From: Whitmania pigra
Lineage: Eukaryota; Annelida; Clitellata; Hirudinida; Haemopidae
DNA length: 64,000 nucleotides
Reading direction: 5' to 3'
NCBI GenBank assembly: GCA_021613335.1
Contig: JAJTWR010000431.1
Span: 496,001 to 560,000 of the forward strand
Shown here: positions 17,331-25,191 of the stretch, piece by piece
How the letters are laid out: each line of letters begins with the position of its first letter
Position numbering within the stretch: position 1 is the stretch's first letter
The notes under the pieces: model-generated
Database searches by the model: none
What the model was told of the DNA's origin: nothing
The model's input: the letters and a program-made list of their open reading frames with translations, nothing else
Position numbers and translations under genes: made by a program

Positions 17331-18260
17331 ATGGCTACTTCTACAACTTCTCTCGGCGGCAGAATCGTCCGCAGCATACGCAATTTCATCATCTTCTTCT
17401 TGTTCATCGGCCTCGCGGGCGCGGCGGTGTACGCCGTGTCGATGTTGAACGCGCGGACCTATTGGCTGGAGTACCGCGACGGGTCCATCATCGTCGCGAA
17501 AGGCAAGATGTGGCCCCAAGGGCGGGCCCCTTACACCCCGACCGATATGGCCTTGGCGCAAACCTACGCGCCAATAGCGGTGAAAGGTCAGCCGGTGGCG
17601 CTCCCGGAAGAGGGTTTCACCGAGCGCGATGCGCTAGACCGCGCGCTCTTCGACATCCTCGCGAACCTCGCCCAGCGGGGCATCTCCGGCGACGACGCCG
17701 AACAGCTCGCCCTCTCCGAAAACTACGTGCAGCGCACCGAGCGGCTTGCAAACCTCTCGACCGAGCAGATTGGGCGGCGGACCCGCATGCGCACCGAGCT
17801 TGCTTTTTTCACCGCCCGACGGCGCATCGACGAGGCGCGCCTCGCTCTGGAAGCCGCCCGCGCCGACTTGAAGACCGCCGCCGACGTCGATGCCCGCCAC
17901 CGCGATCGCGCGAACGAGTTGCTGCTCGCTATCGACCCGCAGTTGAAGATGCTCGTCGAAGCGCTGCGTGCGACGAGCGCGCTCGCGAGTTCTCCGAGCG
18001 GTGACACGACCGTCGCGCCGCAGATCCGCGAGGCGCTCGGAGCAGTCCTCGAAACCAAAGACGGCGGCGAAGCCGACGCCGGAGCTGCAGCACCGGCGAA
18101 CGGCGAAGGGCACAAGGACGCACCGGCGGCGAAAGAGGCGGCTCCCAAAGCCGCCGCACCGAAAGCTGCTGCCCCGAAGGCTGCTGCGCCCAAAGCGGCA
18201 CCGGCGAAGCCTGCGGCCCCGAAAGAAACCGCGCCCGCCTCGGAACCTATGCCTCGCTAG
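17331..18260 (+). CDS. single-pass membrane protein with Lys-Ala-Pro tail
   Basis: The 309-residue product has one N-terminal membrane helix (about 17-38: NFIIFFLFIGLAGAAVYAVS), a predicted extracytoplasmic or periplasmic helical domain (40-230) and a C-terminal low-complexity tail in which KAAAP is repeated four times (about 265-290). The tail resembles flexible cell-wall-contacting or histone-like Ala/Lys/Pro regions. I do not recognise the central domain. The 3' end overlaps the convergent NUDIX gene by 4 nt. Nothing in the neighbourhood defines its role. Confidence 0.65.
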   Translation: MATSTTSLGGRIVRSIRNFIIFFLFIGLAGAAVYAVSMLNARTYWLEYRDGSIIVAKGKMWPQGRAPYTPTDMALAQTYAPIAVKGQPVALPEEGFTERDALDRALFDILANLAQRGISGDDAEQLALSENYVQRTERLANLSTEQIGRRTRMRTELAFFTARRRIDEARLALEAARADLKTAADVDARHRDRANELLLAIDPQLKMLVEALRATSALASSPSGDTTVAPQIREALGAVLETKDGGEADAGAAAPANGEGHKDAPAAKEAAPKAAAPKAAAPKAAAPKAAPAKPAAPKETAPASEPMPR

Positions 18261-18889
18261 CGGCGCGCTTCGAGGAAGCGACGAAAGCCAAGTTCGGTCT
18301 TCGCGTCGGAGAACACGCCGCGCCGCAGCGCCTTGCGAACGGCTGCCAGTGAGCGCCAGCGCAGCTTCGCGCCTTCTTCGAGTGGGCTGCCATCGCCCTC
18401 CGGTGGGTGCTGCGCGAGGCCGGTCACGTCGGCGACGCACAGGTGGACCCGCTCGCTCACAATCCCCGGCGCGGGAAACATCGGCGCACCGAGGGGACGC
18501 AGCGCCCGCAGCGGCAACGCAATGCCCGCCTCTTCCAGCACTTCCGCCTGAGCGCGTCGCCGCACCTGGGCGGCACTCCGCTCGCCGTCTTCAAGCACCC
18601 CGGCCACAATTTCTTCAAAGAAGAGCGGCCGCGGCTCGCCTAGGCGCAGGTGCGCCGCCGGCCGCATGGTGGTTCGGGTGAACACTTCGATGCTCCCGGC
18701 GCGGCGTCGCCAGAGCACGACGGCGACCGCATCGAGGTTTCGGCGCTGCACAAGCTCGATGGCGTACTCGCGAGAGGTGGTTCCATCGGGGCGATGGTTG
18801 CGCGCGCGGAGCCGCTGCCACGACAGGAACTGTCCACCGGCGCTCTGCTCTTCACCTAGGACTTCGATGCGCATCGTTCGCCGCGTCAT
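18257..18889 (-). CDS. NUDIX hydrolase
   Basis: The 210-residue protein contains a NUDIX domain with the box around GVLEDGERSAAQVRRRAQAE followed by VLEEAGI. Spacing departs slightly from the consensus Gx5Ex7REUXEEXGU, and the usual RE is QAE, but the EExG metal-binding core is kept. Members hydrolyse nucleoside diphosphates linked to a moiety, such as ADP-ribose or nucleotide sugars; the substrate here is unknown. A longer in-frame start exists at 18922, but the ATG at 18889 is preceded by GGAGAGTCGAGG, which supports it. Confidence 0.8.
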   Translation of the reverse strand: MTRRTMRIEVLGEEQSAGGQFLSWQRLRARNHRPDGTTSREYAIELVQRRNLDAVAVVLWRRRAGSIEVFTRTTMRPAAHLRLGEPRPLFFEEIVAGVLEDGERSAAQVRRRAQAEVLEEAGIALPLRALRPLGAPMFPAPGIVSERVHLCVADVTGLAQHPPEGDGSPLEEGAKLRWRSLAAVRKALRRGVFSDAKTELGFRRFLEARR

Positions 18890-19000
18890 CCTCGACTCTC
18901 CATTTCTCACTTCGCCATGCACTGCGCCTGCCCGTTATTTTTGGCTAGGCCGGTATCCTTGACCACTTTCGAGTCGGATGGCTATATGCTTCGCCAATCC

Positions 19001-19072
19001 GGCGCCGTCGCCAAGTGGTAAGGCAAGGGTCTGCAAAACCCTCATTCCCCGGTTCGAATCCGGGCGGCGCCT
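19001..19072 (+). tRNA. tRNA-Cys (anticodon GCA)
   Basis: A complete cloverleaf is visible: acceptor GGCGCCG pairs with CGGCGCC (19065-19071), the discriminator is T at 19072, the anticodon loop CTGCAAA has GCA at 19033-19035, and the T arm is CCCGG-TTCGAAT-CCGGG. U73 is the identity base of tRNA-Cys. CCA is not encoded. The next gene's ATG lies one base past the discriminator. Confidence 0.95.
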
Positions 19073-19073
19073 T

Positions 19074-20687
19074 ATGTCCATGCGTTTGGTGCTGCTCCTC
19101 GCGTGCATCGCAGAGGCGAGCCCCGCTAGGGCGGAGCCCGTTCCCCTTCAGCGAAGCGAGAAGCAACCCAGCCTCGGTGTGCGGCGCACCACGTTCGCCG
19201 GTGGCGTCCCGGCGATTCCGGTGCGCCTCGCCGAACAGCTCGGCGAACTCACCCTCCAGAGCCGCGGGGGACTCACCCTGCGCGACGCCGCGGGCGGCGT
19301 CATCACCAAGCTTGCGCCTGGCGGCTCGGTGCGCATCGTCCGCAGGAGTGGCGAGCCGGCCACGGTCCTCGCGCGCCTCGTGCTCGCCGAGGTGCGCCTG
19401 CGCGAACGCGCAGAACTGCAAGACCTTACCCGCGAATTGGGGGAGCACGGCATCGCTTTCACTACGCAAGTGCTCGGCGACGTGGTGGGCATCGGTGGGC
19501 AGGTGCTCGACAATCGCATCTACGCGGTCATCCTCGACGAGCCGCCGCGCCCAAAAGCGGAGGCGATGAAGCGCCAAGCGGAATTGCTCGCCACCAAAGG
19601 CTACCGGACGACGCTCCTCGAAGACGTCACCGTGCCGTCGGCCGTGGCGCTCGCGGTGGTGGATGCCGATGGGCGGACCCTCGCCGAGGGGGCGGGCCCG
19701 CTCAAGGCGACGCCCGACACCGACGTGCCCCTCGAATACGCGCTCGGGGGAGCCGCGAGGCGGTACCGCGGCAACTTCATCCTCACTGCCGACCAGTACG
19801 GCACCATCGCGATTGTGAACGAGGTGACGCTGGAGGATTTGATGCGCGGGCTCGTCCCCGCGGAGATTTTTCCGAAGGCTCCCGCCGAGGCGCTGCGCGC
19901 TCAGGCAGTCACCGCCCGCGGGGAAGTGCTCGCGAAAATCGGTCGCCGGCACCGGGCCGACCCGTACTTCATCTGCGCCGAGCAACATTGCGCGGTGTAC
20001 CGCGGGGTCGCCGCGGAGACACCGACCACCGATGCGGCGGTGCTTGCCACCCGCGGCGAAGTGCTTCTCGACGCGCAGGGCTACCTCGTCGATTCGGTGT
20101 TCAGCGCGGTCTGCGGCGGACACACCGAGAACAACGAGGCGGTGTGGGGCACGCCGAAAGACCCTTCCTTGCGCGGCCGTCCGGACGTGCTGCCGGGGAA
20201 AAAACTCACCACCACCCCACAGAACCTCGGGGCGTTCCTCGCCGAGCGCAGCGCGTTTGCCTGCGGCAACGGCGCCTTCGCCACTGCGCAGCGCTTTCGC
20301 TGGACAAAGCGCATCACCCGCGACGAGGCCACCGCGTTCCTGCGGCACCTGCATGTGGGCGAGGTGATGTCGCTTGTGCCCACCGAGCGCGGGGTGTCTG
20401 GGCGGCTCATCGCCTTGCAGGTGTCCGGCACCGATGCGGCGGCGACCATTCGGGGCGAACTCAACATTCGCCGCGCCTTCGGCAACCTCAACAGCGCCAT
20501 GTTTACCATCCAAGAGGAGCGCCGCCCCGATGGCCGGGTCGAGGCCTGGACGTTTGATGGGGGTGGATGGGGACACGGCGTCGGGCTCTGCCAATTGGGG
20601 GCCATTGGCCGCGCCGAAGCTGGTCAACGCTACCGAGACATCCTCTCGCATTACTTTGGGGGCGCTCGGGTGGTTCGGATATATTAG
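19074..20687 (+). CDS. SpoIID/LytB-domain secreted protein
   Basis: The product (537 residues from the ATG at 19074; a second ATG is at 19080) begins with a signal peptide (MRLVLLLACIAEASPARA). The SpoIID/LytB domain is at about 250-537: EVTLEDLMRGLVPAEI, ALRAQAVTARGEVLAKI, FSAVCGGHTENN and GWGHGVGLCQLGAIGRAEAG. SpoIID-type proteins are lytic transglycosylases acting on denuded peptidoglycan glycan strands; in non-sporulating bacteria the role is in cell wall turnover. The start is 1 nt after tRNA-Cys, with no room for a Shine-Dalgarno sequence outside the tRNA. The next gene (TonB-like) begins 12 nt after the stop. Confidence 0.88.
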   Translation: MSMRLVLLLACIAEASPARAEPVPLQRSEKQPSLGVRRTTFAGGVPAIPVRLAEQLGELTLQSRGGLTLRDAAGGVITKLAPGGSVRIVRRSGEPATVLARLVLAEVRLRERAELQDLTRELGEHGIAFTTQVLGDVVGIGGQVLDNRIYAVILDEPPRPKAEAMKRQAELLATKGYRTTLLEDVTVPSAVALAVVDADGRTLAEGAGPLKATPDTDVPLEYALGGAARRYRGNFILTADQYGTIAIVNEVTLEDLMRGLVPAEIFPKAPAEALRAQAVTARGEVLAKIGRRHRADPYFICAEQHCAVYRGVAAETPTTDAAVLATRGEVLLDAQGYLVDSVFSAVCGGHTENNEAVWGTPKDPSLRGRPDVLPGKKLTTTPQNLGAFLAERSAFACGNGAFATAQRFRWTKRITRDEATAFLRHLHVGEVMSLVPTERGVSGRLIALQVSGTDAAATIRGELNIRRAFGNLNSAMFTIQEERRPDGRVEAWTFDGGGWGHGVGLCQLGAIGRAEAGQRYRDILSHYFGGARVVRIY

Positions 20688-20699
20688 ACCAGTTCAACC

Positions 20700-21875
20700 A
20701 TGCTCCGCACCCGCCCTGAGCCTCGTGAAAAGAGCGCCTATCGGCGCTGGCTCGCAGCAGTTGCGTTGGCATTGCTGTTCCACATCCTTGCGCCCGTCGT
20801 GTTCTCGCTTTCCTCGTCGTCGGCGTCGAAGACCCTTCACCCGCCCGCAGCGGCGGCCCGGCCAGCGTCGGTGCGGACGCTTTCCAAGGAGCAGTGGGCA
20901 AAGAATCGCACCCCTACCGCCACGCCCAAGCCGCGCCGGGAGGAAGAAGCCAAAGGCCAAGTGGTCGACGTGGCGCCGGGCAACAACGAGCGCCCGGAGG
21001 ACTCGCGCTTTTTGGCCGAGCGGAACAACAAGGTCGATAAGGAGACCCGCTCGCGCGACCAGACCAACGACTACCGCAACGCGATGCCGCAGCGCACTTC
21101 CAGCCAAAAGAGCGAGAGCACCGGCGCGCGCGAGCCGCAGAAGGCGACCGCCCGCGGCAACCGAGGTTTGAGCGACGACCCGAGGCCGGTGGCGCTCGGT
21201 GCCGTGCGCCCGGCGATGGAGATTCCAAGCACCAAGCGCAAAGGCGCCATCGACTTAAAGCCCGCGCCTGAAGGACCCGGCGCCTCGGTGCCCAAGCAAC
21301 GCGAGAGCTCCGAAATTCAGGGGAACGCGCAGAAGCTGAACGTCACTCCCGGAGTGCCCGGCTCCGACGCCGCGCCGTCCCCTGGGAGCCAGGGCATCCC
21401 CGGCATCGTCAACCTCCTCCCCAGCGCTTCGGCGGTGGCAGCCATCACCGGGGCGCCGTCGAACGATCACCTGCGCGACGTGGCCGAAGGCCCCGCCACC
21501 TTCCTCAACACCCGCGAATGGAAATACGCTGGCTTCTTCAACCGGGTGAAGCAACGGGTGAGCGCCACCTGGTCGCCCGCGGAGCCGCTGCGCGCCCGCG
21601 ACCCGAGCGGGCAGCTCTACGGCGGCCGCGACCGCTATACGACGCTCAACATTATCCTCGACGCCGAAGGGCGCCTCCGCTCGGCCTCGGTGGAGCAGTC
21701 GAGCGGCCTCGACTTCCTCGACCAGGAAGCTATCCGCGCCTTCCAGCAAGCCCAGCCCTTCCCGAACGTGCCGCCGGGGCTCCTCGCGAGCGATCAAACC
21801 GTGCAGTTCCAGTTCGGCTTCTTCCTCGAAATGACCGGCCGCCCCGGCATGAAGCTGTTCCGAGGGCCGCAATAG
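20700..21875 (+). CDS. TonB-like C-terminal domain protein
   Basis: The 391-residue protein has a short cytoplasmic N-terminus, one membrane helix (about 16-38: WLAAVALALLFHILAPVVFS), a long polar Arg/Lys/Pro-rich periplasmic linker (40-270) and a C-terminal TonB-type domain (about 285-375: VKQRVSATWSP, TTLNIILDAEGRL, SSGLDFLDQEAIRAFQQA). TonB transmits proton-motive energy to outer membrane receptors, but the EExBxD genes are not adjacent, so the partner is unknown. It could alternatively be a motility-associated AgmX/TonB-like protein of Myxococcota. It is the second gene in the run spoIID-tonB-CDF, with a 3-nt gap to the CDF gene. Confidence 0.78.
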   Translation: MLRTRPEPREKSAYRRWLAAVALALLFHILAPVVFSLSSSSASKTLHPPAAAARPASVRTLSKEQWAKNRTPTATPKPRREEEAKGQVVDVAPGNNERPEDSRFLAERNNKVDKETRSRDQTNDYRNAMPQRTSSQKSESTGAREPQKATARGNRGLSDDPRPVALGAVRPAMEIPSTKRKGAIDLKPAPEGPGASVPKQRESSEIQGNAQKLNVTPGVPGSDAAPSPGSQGIPGIVNLLPSASAVAAITGAPSNDHLRDVAEGPATFLNTREWKYAGFFNRVKQRVSATWSPAEPLRARDPSGQLYGGRDRYTTLNIILDAEGRLRSASVEQSSGLDFLDQEAIRAFQQAQPFPNVPPGLLASDQTVQFQFGFFLEMTGRPGMKLFRGPQ

Positions 21876-21878
21876 CCC

Positions 21879-22757
21879 ATGGTACCCGCTGACCGCACAC
21901 GGCAGATTCGCCGGGTCCTCTGGCTGGTGCTCATCGCCAACTGGGCGGTCGCTCTCGCGAAGACGGTTGTGGGTATTGCCATCCACTCGCAGGCAGTCAC
22001 CGCCGACGGCCTGCACTCGTTCATCGACGGCGCGAGCAACATCATCGGCCTCATCGCCATGTACTACGCGTCGCGCCCGGCCGACGACGGCCACCCCTAC
22101 GGGCACCAGAAGTTCGAGGCGATTGCGGCCCTCTCCATCGGCGCGATGATTGGCCTTGCGGTGATTGAGCTTGGCCACATGGCCATAAACTCCATCCTCG
22201 ACAATGTGCGCCCGGAAATCTCCAACAGCGTGCTGGTGATGATGGTGGTCACGCTCTTCATCAACATCGGCGTGAGCTACGCCGAACGACGTTCAGCCAA
22301 GAAGCTCTCCAGCACCCTCCTCGCCGCCGATTCCCAGCACACCGCCTCCGACGTGTTGGTGTCCATCGCGGTCATCGCCTCGCTGGTGTTGAGCCGCCTC
22401 GGCGTGCCCCGCGCCGACGGAGTCATCGCCCTTGTGGTGCTGTGCCTCGTGGCCGCCGCCGGATGGAACATCATCAAACAGGCCGCCGGCATCCTCGCCG
22501 ATGGAGCGCGGGTGAACCCCGAAGAGGTGAAGCGCATCTGCGCCGGGTTGCCGGAGGTGTTGGGCGTGCACGACATCCGGAGCCGCGGACTTGCTGGGGC
22601 GGTGTATGTCGACCTGAAAATCGACGTGGACCCGTCGCTCACCATCGCCCGCGCCCATGAAATCGCCGACAAGGTGGAAGAGGCCATCGGCCGCGCCTTT
22701 GCCGACGTAGTGGATGTCTTAGTCCACGTCGAGCCCGCCCACGCCGCGAGCAGCTAG
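21879..22757 (+). CDS. cation diffusion facilitator (CDF) transporter
   Basis: The 292-residue protein is a CDF-family metal/proton antiporter with six transmembrane segments and a cytoplasmic C-terminal domain (about 205-285). Site residues visible are TADGLHSFIDGASN in TM2 (H46 and D50) and AADSQHTASD in TM5 (H and D four apart), the HxxxD pairs of zinc-type members. It exports divalent metals such as Zn2+. The start is the ATG at 21879, 3 nt after the TonB-like stop. The gene ends exactly where the hairpin/minisatellite array begins. Confidence 0.9.
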   Translation: MVPADRTRQIRRVLWLVLIANWAVALAKTVVGIAIHSQAVTADGLHSFIDGASNIIGLIAMYYASRPADDGHPYGHQKFEAIAALSIGAMIGLAVIELGHMAINSILDNVRPEISNSVLVMMVVTLFINIGVSYAERRSAKKLSSTLLAADSQHTASDVLVSIAVIASLVLSRLGVPRADGVIALVVLCLVAAAGWNIIKQAAGILADGARVNPEEVKRICAGLPEVLGVHDIRSRGLAGAVYVDLKIDVDPSLTIARAHEIADKVEEAIGRAFADVVDVLVHVEPAHAASS

Positions 22758-22833
22758 CGGCGGCGCAAAATTCATGCCCGCTGGGGCGGGGCAACATTCA
22801 TGCCCTTCCGGGCGGGGGCGAAGGGGCAGGTCT

Positions 22834-22936
22834 GGTGACCCACAGTGGCCAATCCTTGATGAAAACTCGCGAAACACGCAAACGCGACTTGCGTGTTTTG
22901 ATGTGAATCATCCAGCATCGGCCTTTGTGGGTCACC
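22834..22936. repeat. nested hairpin copy 1
   Basis: Four nested complementary pairs fold the 103 nt: GGTGACCCAC with GTGGGTCACC (outer), GGCC with GGCC, GATGA with TCATC, and AAACACGCAA with TTGCGTGTTT (inner), around a 7-nt loop. The internal loops have equal lengths on both sides (3/3, 7/7, 9/9). This copy has all four pairs perfect. Confidence 0.9.
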
Positions 22937-23199
22937 GCACCCGCCGCTGTGGCTCCTCCCACTGCGGCGCCGCCCGGGTGGCTCAGAGCCTGAAGCGGCG
23001 CAAAATTCATGCTCGCGGGGCGGCGCACAATTCATGCCCATCGAGGCCGGAGCAGTATTCATCCGCCTCGGGGGCGGCGCAAAATCCATGCCCTTCGTGG
23101 CGGGGCAAAATCCCGGCCCTTCGTGGCGGCGCAAAATCCATGCCCGCTGGGGCGGGGCAACATTCATTCCCTTCCGGGCGGGGGCGAAGCGGCAGGTCT

Positions 23200-23302
23200 G
23201 GTGACCCACAGTGGCCAATCCTTGATGAAAACTCGCGAAACACGCAAATGCGACTTGCGTGTTTTGACGTGAATCATCCAGCATCGGCCTTTGTGGGTCA
23301 CC
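23200..23302. repeat. nested hairpin copy 2
   Basis: Same structure as copy 1, with all four stems intact and a few changes only in loops (for example the apical loop). It begins 366 nt after copy 1. Confidence 0.9.
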
Positions 23303-23566
23303 GCACCCGCCACTGTGGCTCCTCCCACTGCGGCGCCGCCCGGGTGGCTCAGAGCCTGAAGCGGCGCAAAAATTCATGCTCGCGGGGCGGCGCAAAATCC
23401 ATGCCCATCGAGGCCGGAGCAGTATTCATCCGCCTCGGGGGCGGCGCAAAATCCATGCCCTTCGTGGCGGGGCAAAATCCCGGCCCTTCGTGGCGGCGCA
23501 AAATCCATGTCCGCTGGGGCGGGGCAACATTCATTCCCTTCCGGGCGAGGGCGAAGCGGCAGGTCT

Positions 23567-23669
23567 GGCGCCCCACAGTGGCCAATCCTTGATGAAAACT
23601 CGCGAAACACGCAAACGCGACTTGCGTGTTTTGACGTGAATCATCCAGCATCGGCCTTTGTGGGTCACC
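23567..23669. repeat. nested hairpin copy 3
   Basis: The outer left arm reads GGCGCCCCAC instead of GGTGACCCAC, giving two mismatches with the unchanged right arm; the three inner stems are intact. It begins 367 nt after copy 2. Confidence 0.88.
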
Positions 23670-23828
23670 GCACCCGCCACTGCGGCTCCTCCCACTGCGG
23701 CGCCGCCCGGGTGGCTCAGAGCCTGAAGCGGCGCAAAAATTCATGCTCGCGGGGCGGCGCAAAATCCATGCCCATCGAGGCCGGAGCAATATTCATTCCC
23801 CTCGGGGCGAGGGCGAAGGGGCAGGTCT

Positions 23829-23931
23829 GGTGCCCCACAGTGGCCAATCCTTGATGAAAACTCGCGAAACACGCAAATGCGACTTGCGTGTTTTGACGTA
23901 ATTCTTCCAGCATCGGCCTTTGTGGGTCACC
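23829..23931. repeat. nested hairpin copy 4
   Basis: The outer left arm reads GGTGCCCCAC (one mismatch), and the right side of the GATGA/TCATC pair is changed (ATTCTTCC). The block after it lacks 15 nt present in most copies. It begins 262 nt after copy 3, matching four fewer 26-bp units. Confidence 0.88.
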
Positions 23932-24206
23932 GCACCCGCCACTGCGGCGCCGCCCGGGTGGCTCACCGCCTGAAGCTGCGCAAAAATTCATGCTCGCGGG
24001 GCGGCGCACAATTCATGCCCATCGAGGCCGGAGCAATATTCATCCGCCTCGGGGGCGGCGCAAAATCCATGCCCTTCGTGGCGGGGCAAAATCCCGGCCC
24101 TTCGTGGCGGGGCAAAATCCCGGCCCTTCGTGGCGGCGCAAAATCCATGTCCGCTGGGGCGGGGCAACATTCATGCCCTTCCGGGCGGGGGCGAAGGGGC
24201 AGGTCT

Positions 24207-24309
24207 GGTGACCCACAGTGGCCAATCCTTGATGAAAACTCGCGAAACACGCAAATGCGACTTGCGTGTTTTGACGTGAATCATCCAGCATCGGCCTTTG
24301 TGGGTCACC
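24207..24309. repeat. nested hairpin copy 5
   Basis: All four stems are intact as in copy 2. It begins 378 nt after copy 4, explained by one extra 26-bp unit and the 15-nt deletion in block 4. Confidence 0.9.
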
Positions 24310-24511
24310 GCACCCGCCACTGTGGCTCCTCCCACTGCGGCGCCGCCCGGGTGGCTCACCGCCTGAAGCTGCGCAAAAATTCATGCTCGCGGGGCGGCGC
24401 AAAATCCATGCCCGCTGGGGCGGGGGCGGGGGCGGGGGCGGCGCAAAATCCATGCCCGCTGGGGCGGGGCAACATTCATTCCCTTCCGGGCGGGGGCGAA
24501 GGGGCAGGTCT

Positions 24512-24614
24512 GGTGACCCACAGTGGCCAATCCTTGATGAAAACTCGCGAAACACGCAAACGCGACTTGCGTGTTTTGACGTGAATCGTCCAGCATCAGC
24601 CTTTGTGGGTCACC
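24512..24614. repeat. nested hairpin copy 6
   Basis: Outer and inner stems are intact, but TCATC is TCGTC and the right GGCC is AGCC. It begins 305 nt after copy 5. It is followed by four units, the last of which fades out at about 24775 before yraN. Confidence 0.88.
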
Positions 24615-24813
24615 GCACCCGCCACTGCGGCGCCGCCCGGGTGGCTCAGAGCCTGAAGCGGCGAAAAAATTCATGCCCATCGAGGCCGGAGCAGTATTCA
24701 TCCGCCTCGGGGGCGGCGCAAAATCCATGCCCGCTGGGGCGGGGGCGAAATCCATGCGCAGATCCCCCGAGCGCTGCATACCTTGAACAGGACGTTGTGC
24801 ATCGGGAGGGGTC

Positions 24814-25182
24814 ATGGACAGCCGAATGGAGCGGGGGCGTTGGGCGGAGGACCTGGTCGAAGAGTATGTCCGCAACAAGGGCTACCGCATCCGGGAGCGC
24901 AACGTGCGCACCCGCGGCGGAGAGCTCGACATCGTCGCCGAGCGCGGGCTGACGCTCGCCTTCATCGAAGTTCGCATGCGCAGCAGCACCCGCTTCGGCA
25001 CGCCCATAGAGACCATCAACTACGGCAAGCGGCAGCGGGTCATCCGGGCCGCCCAAGAGTACTGCCTTCGGCACCGGCTCTTCGCTCGCTCCATACGCTT
25101 CGACGTAGCTGGCGTCGGCCCGCAGGAGCGCGGCGGCGAAATCGAATACATCGAGGGCGCGTTCGAGGCCGAGTTGCCGTAA
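24814..25182 (+). CDS. yraN: YraN/UPF0102 family protein
   Basis: The 122-residue protein matches the UPF0102 family with a restriction-endonuclease-like (PD-(D/E)xK) fold: GRWAEDLVEEYV at the N-terminus, RTRGGELDIVA and LAFIEVRMRSS. The usual catalytic lysine of the family's VEVK is arginine here (FIEVRMR). Biochemical role of the family is not established. It is directly followed by rsmI (9-nt gap), a neighbour it has in many genomes. The ATG at 24814 has GGGAGGGG about 8 nt upstream, fitting a strong start. Confidence 0.9.
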   Translation: MDSRMERGRWAEDLVEEYVRNKGYRIRERNVRTRGGELDIVAERGLTLAFIEVRMRSSTRFGTPIETINYGKRQRVIRAAQEYCLRHRLFARSIRFDVAGVGPQERGGEIEYIEGAFEAELP

Positions 25183-25191
25183 AGAAGCGCC

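Larger units (their letters stand above)
22758..24775. repeat. 2-kb array: 26-bp minisatellite units alternating with six hairpin blocks
   Basis: Between the CDF and yraN genes the DNA is a periodic array. Six copies of an about 190-bp conserved block (each containing a 103-nt nested hairpin) are separated by runs of a 26-bp unit with core GCAAAATCCATGCCC then a GC-rich 8-11 bp. By eye the unit counts in the runs are 2, 7, 7, 3, 8, 4 and 4. Block-to-block spacings of 366, 367, 262, 378 and 305 nt follow from the unit counts. Open frames exist on both strands but stop and restart between units and have no consistent start signal, so the region appears non-coding. It is not a CRISPR: there are no unique spacers and units abut directly. 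Confidence 0.9.

Noticed and set aside
18945..20651. 568-residue minus-strand open frame opposite the SpoIID gene
   Set aside because: Antisense shadow in GC-rich DNA; the plus strand carries a clear SpoIID domain.
22772..24584. Long open frames on both strands in the repeat array (for example 22774-23592 plus, 22772-23395 minus)
   Set aside because: They arise from GC-rich repeats, exist on both strands at once, lack ribosome binding sites and do not survive the 26-bp unit changes.
22758..24775. CRISPR array
   Set aside because: Units of 26 bp abut without unique spacers, the larger blocks are themselves repeated, and no cas gene is nearby.
22758..24775. MITE or insertion sequence with terminal inverted repeats
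   Set aside because: The inverted arms lie inside each block, not at the array ends, and there is no transposase or target duplication.
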